From Anthopleura xanthogrammica (lineage: Eukaryota > Cnidaria > Anthozoa > Actiniaria > Actiniidae), in assembly GCA_964019055.1 (NCBI GenBank), contig OZ025213.1, positions 13,499,702 to 13,563,701 on the forward strand: a DNA stretch of 64,000 nt. The letters run 5' to 3'. A program made the translations under genes and the position numbers. Under the pieces are notes generated by a model. The model searched no databases. It saw only the letters and a list, made by a program, of their open reading frames with translations, and was not told where the DNA came from. Every line of letters starts with the position of its first letter. The stretch's first letter is position 1. Below, piece after piece: positions 1 through 12,238 of the stretch.

Positions 1-2
1 TC

Positions 3-2057
3 CTAATGAACCATCAGAAGTGGGGAACAGATAGCTGTGCAAGCAAACGGCCCTCTGTCTGTAAGATAGGTAAGTTGTCAGAGAGTTTTAACGAGAAGAA
101 ACATGAGAAAAGAAAAGGTGACATTTTATTTATAGATAGTAGTTCAGAAGCCGACGCAAAGGTGCGCACTTTATCGCCTCTATTCATCAGGGCTGTGTTC
201 TAACCAGGAATCAAGAAAGATACACTTGCCGCGAGGTTATAAGCAGTTAAATGGCAACTCAAATCGTCAAGGGTTGCATAGCGGTAATGCATGCACTCGC
301 CTCTCACCTCTGAGTTCTCGGGTACAATTCCTGGACTTGCTGATCGATCAATTGTAAAATTCTTTTATTCTATATTTCATAGAACTGCGTGGTTATAAAA
401 TGCCTAAAGTAAACAAGGTAAACCAATCAGATTATAAATGGTACGCCAAGGAATGGGGTAAATGTTCAGTTACGTGTGGTGGTGGTCAGAGGCACCGAGA
501 AACATTCTGCGCAGGAAAAGGCGGCGAAGAAAAAGTTCACTACTCAAACTGCACTGGTACGTAACATCAAACAGTCATCGTGTTATGAAACTAGCTTGTA
601 AAGAGATTTATTAACAGAAACTAATCCTAATATCTTCATATTCATACTCGTAATTTAGGTACTCCTCCTGATGCATGGAAAAACTGTAACACCCAGCCCT
701 GTCCATCTCCGTACAAATGGTACGTTAAAGAATGGAAACAGTGTTCAGTAACCTGTGGGGGTGGATATCAGAGAAGAGACATCATATGTGCTACCAAGGC
801 GATGTTACCAACAGCATGGGAGATGTGTAATCACACCAGAACGCCATTATGGGAAAAAAGGTATGCTGTTGTAAAGATGATGTTGGTGATACTGAAGATA
901 ATTATGATTGTATAAATAATAATATTTTCGAACGACGCATGTTACGTTACTTACGTTAGGTAACTATGTTGTTGGCGCCGATGTCGTCATCAGCATCATG
1001 GGAGATGTGTAATCATACCAATATGCTGAAGGTATGAAGGTATGCTGTTGTAAAGATGATGTTATAGATGATGGTCATGCCAAAAGATGCCATTGGTTGT
1101 GTGAATAATTTGTAAACGACGCATGTTACTGACATGTGTATAATTGCGGGATAATGTCGTGTTTTCCAGGAATTTTCCAGGCGGTAAAACGCGACTTAGT
1201 ATGCGGATACTGAAGATGTTCTAGATGATAGTGATGGTGGTGGTTGTGGTGATGATGATGATCGTATCTTCCATTTAAAGTTAACATTATTATTTTTCAG
1301 GTGCAACACCCAACCATGTCCAAGATCAAAACAATATGATGTACCAAATTGGAAGGTACAGTTTGTGTGTGTGTGTGTGTGTGTGTGTAGGGGGGGGGGG
1401 GGGGGGGGGGGGCATCGAGCGGAATCAAGTCTAGTATAGGCGTTCATATTAGAATAGAACCAGATCATGATAGGCTTTGCAGTAATTTGCCTCGTGAAGC
1501 AGTCGCGTAAGGGACATTCATTAAGTGGTTAGATTTATCTATATATTGTCCGAATAAACATTTTATTTCTATTGCTTTGTCAGACAAGTGCATGGACACA
1601 CTGTTCTGTGACATGCGGAACTGGAAGACAAATAAGAAGTGTGGTCTGCCGCGCTGCCAAGAGTGGGAAGATGTTACATGACAAACAATGTCACGCAAAA
1701 CGGAAACCATCCTTGGTTCGTTTGTGCAGCAACAGTAGAAAATGCCAGAAACAAATTAGTATGTAGAAAATTGATTTCAAGAAAATTTAACGCATGAATT
1801 GAGGTTTGGATTTTAAGCAGACTTTCCTTTTCATTTCTCGATCTCTTGTCTTCTCTTGTCTTCTCTTCTCTTTTCATCCAATCCCTAAATACTTTCTACT
1901 TGAATATAAAGTCGCTTTCTTTTCTTTCCCCCCAGGACACGTTCATTGTAGCGACAGTAATGTCATGTGCCATTTCTGGAGAAAGCAGAACCTTTGTCAT
2001 CGAAACAGTCATGTGAGGAAGAATTGCAAAAAGTCGTGCGGGACATGCAAATTGTAA
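3..2057 (+). CDS. Secreted TSP1-repeat protein with C-terminal ShKT module (5' end outside window)
   Basis: Spliced model, exons 3-69 (partial), 383-556, 659-860, 1301-1355, 1584-1758 and 1936-2057 (TAA 2055-2057). Introns are GT-AG and phases join without a stop, giving 264 visible residues. Three thrombospondin type-1 repeats are seen, each with the WxxCSVTCGxGxxxR core (exon 2, exon 3, exon 5); exon 4 carries the CNTQPCP tail of the second repeat. Exon 6 encodes a six-cysteine ShKT module ending in CxxxCGTC. The first exon fragment has a WGTDSC...VCK pattern like the end of a C-type lectin domain; that is only a suggestion. TSP1 and ShKT modules are extracellular protein- or glycan-binding folds, so an extracellular matrix or secreted role is inferred. 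ShKT also occurs in channel-blocking toxins, but here it is one module of a multidomain protein, so I do not call it a toxin. It converges on the FGF gene. Confidence 0.85.
271..345 (+). repeat. tRNA-derived SINE, 5' half
   Basis: The head matches the SINE at 11503-11791 (minus strand): both have a GGTTGCATAG / GGTGGCATAG A-box region, the shared CTCGCCTCTCAC stretch, and a B box of the GGT(T/A)CAATTCCTGG type. Only the tRNA-like head remains here; the copy stops before the splice acceptor of TSP1 exon 2. Confidence 0.5.
985..1120 (+). pseudogene. Decayed duplicate of a TSP1 exon-intron boundary
   Basis: Intron 3 of the TSP1/ShKT gene holds a second, degraded copy of the end of exon 3 and the start of its intron. 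Blocks such as GGGAGATGTGTAATCA and GGTATGCTGTTGTAAAGATG occur at about 815-880 and again at about 1000-1060, and CGACGCATGTTAC recurs further on in each copy (about 934 and 1117). The second copy is interrupted and has lost the tryptophan/cysteine pattern, so it is not used as an exon in my model. Confidence 0.6.
1364..1412 (+). repeat. (TG)n followed by a G23 run
   Basis: A (TG)n tract at 1364-1388 runs into 23 consecutive G at 1390-1412, inside the intron that begins at 1356, only 8 bases after the donor of the 55-bp exon 4. Confidence 0.95.
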
Positions 2058-2092
2058 AATAATCTCATTTAAAACAAGGCTTATGGATAAAA

Positions 2093-2098
2093 AATAAA
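2093..2098 (+). other. Polyadenylation signal of the TSP1/ShKT gene
   Basis: AATAAA 36 bases after the TAA stop. The minus-strand FGF gene stops at 2208, so the two genes are tail to tail with about 150 bases between stop codons. Confidence 0.55.
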
Positions 2099-2207
2099 GG
2101 TGTTTATCAGGAAACTGTTTTCTATTAATACCACATTGATATCCTATATGCCATTATCTAACAAGTATTTTTTTAAATTTTACAAATGATGATGGGTTCA
2201 AAGATGT

Positions 2208-4887
2208 TTAGCATGGGGTGTCCTTGTATATCTTTCCAAAACGGACAGAGTCTTTACTGGAAAAAGAGCTGCTAGATTGACTTGATGAACTTCCTGGACT
2301 GTGTTGACCAGATCGATTGGGAACGTTTACTGGACTGGTTTGGCTTGACCGATGAGACATTGAGGCTCCAGCTTGATTCCCGTGCACCGAATGAACACCT
2401 AAGGTTGATGGACTCTTTACGCGACTAGAATGTTGAGGAAATGGTATTGGGCTACTATATTCAGATCGACCAGACACACTGACTGGACTTGTTACTCCAG
2501 AATGTTGAGGAAATGGTAATGGACTATCATATTCAGATCGACCAGACACACTGACTGGACTTGTTACTCCAGAATGTTGAGGAAATGGCAATGGACTACC
2601 ATACTCAGATAGACCAGACACACTGACTGGACTTGTTACTCCAGAATGTTGAGGAAATGGTAATGGACTACCATACTCAGATAGTCCAGACATACTCACT
2701 GGACTTGTTACACCAGATTGGTGAGGAAATGGTAATGGACTGCCATACTCAGACACGCTGACTGGACTTATTATACCAGGGCGACTATACAAAAATCCAA
2801 CCGGGCTGCCATACTCAGACTGACCAGAGATGGTACTGGCTGGACTTGCGCTGCTTGATCTTCCAGATCTGCTTCCTGGACTTGACGATCTTGATCTTGA
2901 CCGATGTGAACTTTTACTGGAACGGCGAACCCAGACTGGGTCATCTTCTAGCTGCCTCATCGGTGCCCTGGCCTTTCTTTCACGAATATCGTGCAGCTTC
3001 TCGTGATATTTCTCCTTCACTACTTTAACAAGGAAGTGCAGTTGAGGCTCATTACTGTAGGATACTTTTTCTGTTCTTATCTTACCTAGTTTATCTAAGG
3101 AAAGGTACCAGCCTCGTCCCTTTGAGTCTGAGTGGCAAGTTCGAAAGAGAGAGAAGAAGTTCCTGCCAAGAAATTCCCGAAATACACATTCTTTTTTTTC
3201 AGACATCTGAAAATAAAAGACATCAGATTCGTCATACAGATCATAGTTAACTATAATTTGATTAATGGAAGAACTCACTGGATCTTAGATCAGTGGTGAT
3301 TTACTAATTTTTCAAATAGATTGAAATAGCAAGAACCATGCATGCAGGGACAGATCCAGAATGATTTCAAGGGGGGTGACTGTTACCTAGCAAGGCATAA
3401 TACCTCGTGTGTTTTTTGGTCTTATCTTATCCTTTATTCTTATTATATTCAACCCGATCCAAGGGGGGTCACAAGTCACCCAATTCACCCCCTGGATCCG
3501 CCCTTGCCATGGCCGCCATGTTGGGTGATAAAAAAACTTTTTCTTAAATGCAGCCAACATGATGGCGGCTATTGACTGCTTTAGCAAGCGAAGTAGCTCA
3601 GTTTACGTATATATTCTATCTTTAATTTCATGTCGTTAACTTTAGTTTTGTTTTCCAGCAATCTTTAGCACAAATGTTAAGCATAGAATATCATCTTTTA
3701 TTTAGGCTTCAGTTGATCAGACATAGTAAAGATACCCTAAGAAATGATTAGGTGGGTTACGTTGTACAAGATGACATCCATGCATTTATTGTCAATTCCT
3801 TTAGAGTATAATTAAAAGTCTAATGTTCGCACAAAGGATTTTATGGACCTGCAACTATTACGCACCGTTGTAAACACTTTCCCATTCTCATCAACTGCCA
3901 AGTACCTCCTTGCTTGCTCACCAACAATGGCTACAAAATTTGGCCCAACAGATAAAAACAGCAGCGAGCCTAAACGCAGAGAAAATGATGTCAATCATCG
4001 ATGCAATAGCTTCTTTATTTAAAGCTTCAGTCACCATTTGCAATTATTTTTTTCTTCTCATATTAATGAACAGTGATTTTTACTCGTATTTAATTCAGTG
4101 CCACTCTATAGGGTCTTCCCTAATGCATTCTTGACAACTTTCAATTCAAATTCATTTATGAGTAATATAATACTAAAAGAAAATAATAATAATAAGAGTT
4201 TAGTTCTTCATATATTTTTCCCTTAAGCTCACAGAGCGGTTTATTTGTTATGCTGAAGTTAAAAACTGCAGTGCAAATGGATCGATTCAGCAAGTCAGGC
4301 TTAAGGTGCCTCAATAGGACAGAACCGAGAATAAACATAACTGATCGATGGGAATTCCCACTCAATTATCAGTTCACTGAATTTTTGCATCGCAAATATA
4401 TTTTTCAGATGGACCTTTCGAGTCTATCTGGCTTAAAACTGCTCTAGAGAGCACTGCTCTCAGGACTTACTGTAAATACTTGACTCGTCCCTCGTGCACG
4501 ACACTTCGCCATTCCCTTTAATTTCCAAGTAAAAACCACATTTGGATAAAAGTTTTCTTCTTCTCATGTACTTGTGGAGCGATGGCTGGGTCTTTGATTC
4601 TTCTCGAGTCATGCTTAGGTTATTATCATGGAAAAAGTCTTTTTTTGCGTTACTTACATCGCTCCCAAACGCGATAAAAAGAAAAGACTACAAATAGACG
4701 AAGTATGACTTTTCACTATTAAAAATTCATCGTTGCCGTCTCTTATTTTCAAAGCGAGAAGAAAGTCATTATTTGCAAACCACATCGGCCGTTCACTGCT
4801 TTGTTTACGATAACGAACCAATAGAATTTTTCTTAACAGGAGATATCTATTCAACAATTCAACGAATAAAATTATTTGACGTAACAA
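2208..4887 (-). CDS. Fibroblast growth factor family ligand with repetitive Ser/Pro-rich tail (5' exon not found)
   Basis: Exons on the minus strand: 4887-4692 (5' limit uncertain, may start at 4896), 3969-3866 and 3206-2208 (stop); 432 residues visible. The middle exon is exactly 104 bp, the size of the conserved middle exon of vertebrate FGF genes, and encodes FVAIVGEQARRYLAVDENGK, matching the FGF core (VxIxGVxxxRYLAM). The last exon continues with ECVFREFLG and then GWYLSLDKLGKIR and HFLVKV, the usual beta-trefoil end. The first visible exon has PMWFANNDFLLALKIRDG, the likely equivalent of the LYCRxGxxLQIxPDG start. FGFs are secreted ligands of FGFR tyrosine kinases with heparan-sulfate co-receptors. 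After the core comes a basic linker, an SR-rich stretch and 24-residue tandem repeats, which is not typical of the family. No ATG or signal peptide was found: a TAG lies in frame at 4899-4897, so an upstream exon is needed. The 4692 donor (T|GTAGTC) is weak and was chosen because it alone keeps phase. Confidence 0.8.
2425..2800 (-). repeat. 72-bp coding tandem repeat in the FGF tail
   Basis: Five units of 72 bp (24 residues, consensus SEYGSPLPFPQHSGVTSPVS plus VSGR/L) with starts near 2428, 2500, 2572, 2644 and 2716, and a degenerate sixth. The unit is a multiple of three, so the frame stays open. Units are nearly identical in DNA, which points to recent expansion. Confidence 0.9.
3345..3520 (+). 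mobile_element. MITE-like element with GGATCCGCC-type ends
   Basis: Short non-coding element whose ends (GACAGATCCAG on the left, CCCCCTGGATCCGCCC on the right) are imperfect inverted repeats, with GGGGGGT tracts inside. A related element lies at 28454-28645 and an end fragment at about 5210-5235. No transposase is present. Confidence 0.45.
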
Positions 4888-5693
4888 CTGATGTTGCTAG
4901 TGGCGATAACAGGTTCAACCGAGTATGTGATTGTTTAGCCATTGTTTTTATCAGTACCCGCGCTGTGCATGGGGAAAATCCAAAATTTACATATTACATT
5001 GTCTAAAATTTGTAAGTAATTTAGCCAAACTATTTAATATATGTAGTATATTTCTAAACGTCAAATTGCATGCTAGAAGGAAAATGAGGGAAAATTTTTG
5101 CAGCTGAGCAAAGATTCATTTTAAGAAAGAATAATAATAAAATCTTTATACTTAATATCGAAACAAAATTCTAGTACCATCTTTTATCTTTTTAAATAAG
5201 TTAACTTGACCCTCCCTGTGGATCCGCCCTTGTACTTGGATAGTTGACTGTATTGATACACAACCACATGCTTTAGTTTTCATGGCTCAGATTTATAGAA
5301 TTATAGATTCATATTCCTATTTTACTTCAAAAATTTGGAGCTGCCATCATCTTTATTTATTTATTTATAAGAAGTAAATACTTACAAGAATAGAAAAAAA
5401 CCCTTTTTCAAATTTGGGCTCATGTTGCGTGAAGATGACGTCATTTTTATGCTTTTGTCTTCTTATCATAGCTATTGCCAATCAGCGTGCAAGAAATTTT
5501 ACAATTATGGTAAAAAAAGTATATTGACACAAATCCACACATAGAACACTATAGGAAAATTATATAGAAAAACAAAGGTGTGTGTGAAAAATATGTCCTA
5601 GTGCATTTTTTACAGATTTTTTGCTTGATTTTTTAATTGTATTATAGAGAACATTATCTTAACCTCAAATTAAAAAATAATATTAAACGCGAT
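4888..5693. other. AT-rich gap between the FGF exons and the unknown gene
   Basis: No exon with both splice sites and a recognisable product was found here. The missing 5' FGF exon with its signal peptide could lie here, since the next minus-strand gene ends at 5946. A GGATCCGCC-type repeat end is near 5210-5235. Confidence 0.4.
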
Positions 5694-5699
5694 TTTATT
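5694..5699 (-). other. Candidate polyadenylation signal of the 199-residue gene
   Basis: AATAAA on the minus strand (TTTATT on the plus strand), about 250 bases beyond the TGA stop at 5948-5946. Confidence 0.35.
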
Positions 5700-5945
5700 T
5701 TTACTTTAATTTACTAATCTATTAATTTACAAAATCTACTTTGTTGGGATTGCAAATTGTTCGATTTAGCTCATGTAAATGGGAAGCGCTGTAAGATATA
5801 TTGTTCCCAGAGCCTAGCCTCATGGGTTGTCTGGCCATCAGCAGGCTGGTGCTGGCCCACAGACAATGAGCCCAATCATTTATGCATGAAACTGAATGAC
5901 ACAGTATCCACAGGATGGACAAGCTAGTGTAGACTTGCTAGATCG

Positions 5946-7820
5946 TCATCTTGAACACCAACGATGGTGCCGAGGATAAGGAATACGAGCATTGGAGTTC
6001 CTTCCTTGAGGACCTGTTAAAAAAAACAGGAATTCATTTCTGTTTTGCTTGTAATTTTTATTTATAAGGGAGGTGGCTACAGGTGGATGTGAATGTGAGC
6101 TAGAGGAGAGGGTATTTTTAAACTTTCTATTCTAGATTTCTTTACATTATTTATGGGTTTTCATATCGTCATAAAATTTTACATGACAGGTTATCCTGGC
6201 ACCATACCTTGGGAAGAGTGTGTTTCTCGGCTACCCTGTAGTGCTGAAGGAGATGACCAGATCCATCTGGACTAGAAGTAAGGTTAACAAAAACCATATC
6301 AACAAAGTCATAACAAACAAACAAACACAGCAGGGTGGGATGTGCGCGAGTGCACATGTTGATTACAAGCAGTGAAACTACCTTCAAACTGAAATTATGT
6401 ATCTATTAATTTTTTGTCAATACTTGATTTTATCTTAATTTGTAAATAGAATCACGGAAAATATATCTTTCTATCACAGCATGCACAGATCAAATATATT
6501 TCCTGCAAAGTCGCAGGAAAGCTATTCTATATTAGGGGATATTCCACTTTTTCTTCCCATCAGCCTACGTCCTTTAAATGGTGTGCAATATACCATGGAA
6601 TATTGCCATACAATAAAATATCTTACATGCCACTTGTATTCTCAAGTACACACACACAAGTCTTCAGCAGTGTGTATACTAGAAAATACAAGTGCCTTGT
6701 GCAGGGATATTCCATGGTATGTCACTCAAAACCATTGTATAACTGCTATATATCTATACTTACAGAGTTTGGATAGTTGTAGTTGTTGGACATATGGGGT
6801 TGAGGATTATTATGCCGATGTCTTGAATAAGGTACCACGAAAGCTAATGACATGGGCTTTTGTTTTTGGAAATGTTGATTATACATAGTTGTGGTGAAGT
6901 TATAATCTATAGTAGCATAGTTGGTTGATTCAGGCCTGTTGACATAGAAATATACTGAAAATAAACAAGCAAGCTCTAGTTTGACAAAGCAGGACAAGGG
7001 GGAAGCCACATCAGATTTGAATTAAAGGCATCTAGAAACGAAACAAGGTTTCAAAACCCCAGGAACTCTGGACCATATGTCTAAACCCCTGCCTGATATT
7101 TGTGAAATAATCAGAAAACCCAGCGGTTAGTGTAACCTTTAACGAAATTATTCTCATTATAATTCCAACTACATTAGGAGGGTATGTCATTGTGGGCTCC
7201 CTGTGTCACGAGCGTAAACTCGAACGCTAAAACATTCATAAATTTCATATCTTATACTATTAATGATAAATTCTCCAAAAGCGTAAAACGACAGACAATA
7301 TATTATCATACATAGAGATTGTTTTAAAAAACAGCGCTAGCATAACGATATTTTGTTACACGTATAGGAATTTATTCCAAGGCCGTTGCTATGGCGACTA
7401 AAAGTGTCTGAGTAAAGAAATGATCATCAGCGCAATATTGCTACCTTACCTTAACGGAGACGGCCGTGCTGCGTATTGCCCTTGAAAATCATTGCTATAT
7501 TTAGTGTTATACATGTGTGAAAAAGCGTAGGGTTTGAAAGCTGGCTTGTATAAAGCTGATAGCGAAGTTAATCTTACTCCAGGTGGAGGTGGTCGAGCGT
7601 TGGATACTGGAGTATTGCTGACTGAAATATAGATTATTAAAAACAATTAAAAACAATTCTGCTACTAAAACAGAGTAATTCAGTAAAGATACTTACAAGA
7701 GGAAGCTCTGGAGTCGATATCTCTGGATATAGCTTCCGCTGTTCTTTGTTGTAGAGCAGATGTTGTTGGTCTTTCAGGTTGGCTTCGAGAAGGTGGCACA
7801 TTGGTGTCGTCCTTCATCAT
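5946..7820 (-). CDS. Conserved-looking hypothetical protein, five exons, 199 residues
   Basis: Exons on the minus strand: 7820-7697, 7621-7450, 6935-6764, 6271-6208 and 6013-5946 (TGA). All introns are GT-AG and the phases (1, 2, 0, 1) join to one open frame of 600 nt. Two adjacent ATGs start it (7820 and 7817). The product is hydrophilic, with no signal peptide or membrane segment. It is rich in Ser, Pro, Tyr, Asn and Arg, with a PPPPG motif followed by LYKPAFKPYAFSHMYNTKYS, and it ends in RIPYPRHHRWCSR. I do not recognise the family. Short proteins with Tyr/Pro-rich non-globular composition are common among axonemal and sperm microtubule-associated proteins, but this is only a guess. The gene is head-to-head with RAP1, with about 610 bases between start codons, which could be a shared promoter. 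Confidence 0.65.
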
Positions 7821-8432
7821 AAATCAATCACTTCGAAACACCTATAAGGGACTTTGAAAGTAGCTTGAGATTACCCTGTTTATCCAGTATGCTCAAATTT
7901 CAGTTTAGTGATTAGAGAAGGGCTTAAATGTTCTTAAAGTAAATCGACTCTCAACTTCGTCGAAATACTGCCACCACTTGGTCTAATGTTTACAATCTTC
8001 ACGCTTGGATGCAGAAGACTGTCTGACATTGAAGTGTCACGTGACCTTGTGTATCGGATTTCCAGTTACAAATAATATGATGTCAAAGTTTTCGTCAGTT
8101 TTCTTAAAGCTTTTTCTCTACCTTAGGTCTTTTTAGTACAGAATCTATCACCGTTTATACTTTCCGTTCCATAAAATAAAAAAAGTTCTAAAAATTCCTC
8201 ATACCCCGACACAGGTAGCCCACATTGGCTATTTAAAACTAGAGCTTGAATCTCAATAAAATTCGATTGAATTACTCAATATCTTCCTTATGAACTTCGC
8301 TCTCCTACTAATTTTCTATTTCTAGTGCTATATTTCGAGGAAACTCGTGAATTTTAGAATGAAATAAGAATGACATGACTTGGGCTACCTGTGGCGCAAG
8401 GATAGATATCCCAGAGTCCACTGCGCACATAC
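7821..8432. promoter_or_regulatory. Probable bidirectional promoter region
   Basis: About 610 bases separate the start of the minus-strand 199-residue gene from the start of RAP1. No coding exon was seen here. A shared promoter is inferred from the head-to-head layout alone; no specific factor site was identified. Confidence 0.35.
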
Positions 8433-8444
8433 ATGGTTTCAAAA

Positions 8445-11400
8445 ATGGCGCGCGACTTGAGCTTCGTGACTCAGACGATTTTCCTCGAAGAAAATGGCCG
8501 TCCAATGGAGTTTTATATGAAGCCATGTAATCTGAAAAAGGAATTACTACCTATTATCGAGGTAGGAATTTGAAAATACCATTACGCGCTATTCTAAGGC
8601 GCAGTTTGGCCTCTTCAAATACGATGTCAGACGTCTAGATGTTGTTGTTGTTGTTGTGTTTGACTAACTTGTGTTCCTGAACCATTCCTATCATTAGCTT
8701 GGTAATAATACAGTAATAATACAGTAGCAAACACTATCCAAGCCTAAGGGGATTATATTTCATTGCTGCTTCACAGGAACTTGGAATTCCTGGAATTAAT
8801 TATTCTGTTTGCCTTCACATATCTTGTAAACTTAGTTTCGTTTTTAGCTCTTTTGTGAGCTTACTTGGTTTGTTTGTTACTTTAGATTGGCGGTGGGACG
8901 CTCACTAGCAAACTAACTACCTCAAAAACGATTATTAGGTAAGTAGTAAAGCAAAAGCCTGTCTTTAGTGCCAAGCTACAATCCCTGGTTTTGAAATGCA
9001 ACCATCCTAGGCATCATCATCATCTGATCATCTTGATACCGGATTGGATTTTATTTGAAGCTTTAGTCATGAACAATCATAACATCTGAGATCTTGGATT
9101 AGCATCGATAGGCCTCTTCAGCTTCATTGTTTGTTGTGCCCATTTCAGACCATGTAATGCTACTCTTGGGAGTTAATTCTTTCATGTGTAAATATTTGGG
9201 AAATGACTGGGAATGCTGAAGCCCTCCTTCCTCCTCTCTCATCAGCCCCTATAAGTACCTATAGGTACCATTGTTTGCATCTAAGCTTGGAAACCAGGTA
9301 TCAAAACATGTTCTGAATTTTGTATATTTGGTGGCTAAAAGGTCAATGCTTGGCAGTATCCTTTAAGATCGACAAACATTAATGTTTTTGCCAACAAACA
9401 TACAACTTTAGGGCTCTAGTTAGAACATATTTTGATATCTGGTGTTCGTGCCTAGATGTAAAAGACAATAGTTATCAGATGCCATTGCATTTGAAATGAG
9501 CTGGGGAGGAAAACTTAAAAAGACTTTCTAATTTATTTTGTATCTTAGGCTCACTGATCCTAAAAAACCAGTTGAAGGCTTCGTGTCTGCAGATTACATT
9601 CTTGATAGTGTAGAGAAAAAGTTTCTCCAGGATATCAACAAATATAGGTAAGCTGTTAGTACAATATGTACTACATCTTTAGTACATGGCTGAGATACTG
9701 TAATATTGACACACAAGCTTGAAACCTCAAGAAGTTTGATTCATTGTTAAAATTTGCCATCATGAAGTTCTGGCTCAGGACACTGAACATAGACTTCCTT
9801 TATGTAAACCTTGGAATCAAAACTTGTGCACTTAAATAGACCCCTTGCAGCACTTCGGCAGCTCAGTTTGGAGAACAAAACAATGAATTTCCAATTCTCA
9901 TGAGATTGATATTTTTGTGTTTTGTTTTCCAAATTGAGCTTCTTTGATGCTATGTGCAAGGGGTCTATTGTAGGTACAAAACTTACAGAATCTCTTTTGT
10001 AAAATATGCAGAATAAAGAGTAAAAAGTCAAATCGGGGAGAGGAGGTGGAAAGATGTCAAGATACTGAAAATGACTCGAATGCTGTCAAGTAAGTTTCAT
10101 AACACTACCAAGCACTCAAAGTCTTTTGCTCTGCAGTTTACATAGTTTGGGTTCACAACTCATTGATATTTTCCTATTATCAGGGTTAAAAATAATGGCT
10201 GGTCAACAGAAAATGTCCAGGAAAAATTGACACTTTTCTGGCCAAGGCCTTTGGGGCTTGAAATAACAGCTGATCATCTGACAATGTCCAGCCAGAATTG
10301 GAACTTGTCCAGTCAAATATTTGCCTTGCTGGTCATTTTTAACTAGTAACGTTGAGCCAGAAATGGGGTATAACCAAAAAAAAAAAACTAATTTGGCCAG
10401 TTACGTGTATCATGGCCGGCAACTGATCAGCTTTTATTTCAAGCCCTGCTCTTACAGTAGACTTCTTGACTGGTCACATTAACTTGTCACATGTGTTGTT
10501 CAATCCAATGTGGCTGGTCACCATTGCTGGCCATTGAGCAACTGTTACTTTTTAGCCCTCATAACATACATTCTATTTAACAGTAACAAAACAAATCGCA
10601 TAGTAAACGTGGTAAGATATGAAGATTTATCTGATGAAGAGGTGAACAACCAACCCCCTGTCGAGTAAGTAATACGATATATAAGGAGTTTTGCTGGACT
10701 GGTATATTGGGTCATTGAACAACTCACCTCAGTAGAATCCATACTGAGTATATTGTCAGATGTGGCATAGGCACTTTAATTTAAGCTAAGGATGTTTCTA
10801 CTTTTAAGAGGCTAGTTAAAAATGACCTTTCTTGATAGTATTTTTAGATATTTTAATTATGTATGATATTGTAGATGAAGGGCGGGAGGGGGAGGGGTTA
10901 GTCTAAGGAATGGGTTGGGCTTTTATATATCATATTGAGGTAAAGGGAGGTATTTTAAAAGGGTGGTCTTTTATGATTGATATTCTTATTATAACTTTTT
11001 GTCTATTTTCATACTTATTATTTAAATAACTATACATTCTATTCTTATTACATTTAGCTTTTAGTTTGTTTTACAGGATCCTATTGTAAAATACATATGT
11101 GAAGTAGGCTTTCCTGAATAAAGATTGATTATTATTATTAAATTGCACCTGGGGAATAGGGTTAGTCTTTGGGGGAGGGGGGTTAGAAGGCTATAAAGTC
11201 TCAATTATTGGGGGGAATATTGAACATACCAATAATTATTATGTAGACTGGGTGGGGGAACCAATTATGTGAAGGGATTATTCCAATCCTCTTGATATAT
11301 TTCAGGAAGAAGCTTAAAAAGAAAAGATTAAAGTATACTACTCGTGACGATCTAGCAATATTAGATTATGTTGAGAAAAATGTTGGAAGTGCATTTACTG

Positions 11401-12102
11401 TACATGGCAATTCACTATGGAAACACATGGCTCATTTAAAAGTAATTATAAATGATAAAATGATTTTAATTTGGAGTGACTAATCGTCCTTTCTTACAGC
11501 TCTAATAGCTGAATTATGAAGGGCGCAGCTCGACATGGCCAAGTCAAAGGCATACAAAGGCACTGAAGGCAGCTGCTATACGACTCTTGTCTGACCACAG
11601 AGCACAGCTCAGATCGAATTAGGGTTGATTTTTGCTGAAGGAGTAAAACCAGAGAACCTGGAGAAAAAACCCTCAAAGCAAAGGAGAGAACCAACAAACT
11701 CAACTTGCTTAAGGTGCCGAGTCCAGGAATCAAACCCAGCACCATAGAAGTGAGAGGCGAGAACCTACACACTATGCCACCCTTGCTTCCCTAATTAATA
11801 GATAAACAAAATTTGTACTAAAAGTTTATAATGCTCCCTTTTTGATCACAAAAATTTCCAAAATGATTTTTAATCTGTAACTTTGGAAACATTTTTCTTA
11901 GGTTACTACGCACACTTGGCAGTCAATGCGTAAACATTACCTTGATTTTCTTCAAGACCAGAGAGAAAATTACCCAAAAGGCCAAAAATCTCTGGCGGAA
12001 ACATACTCAACAGGTATGGAATTTAGATTTTAATGATGATGATGGTGGTGATGGTTATGATGATGATGATGGTGGTGGTGGTGGTGGTGGTGGTTATCAT
12101 TA

Positions 12103-12136
<34 letters not shown>

Positions 12137-12206
12137 GGATATCATTATGATGGTGGTGGTGGTGGTGGTTATCATGATGATGATGATGGTGGTGGTGGTG
12201 GTTATC

Positions 12207-12238
<32 letters not shown>

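Noticed and set aside
6169..6387. Alternative frame (PDGSGHLLQHY) through exon 4 of the 199-residue gene
   Set aside because: It does not match the incoming phase 0 from exon 3; the chosen frame joins all five exons.
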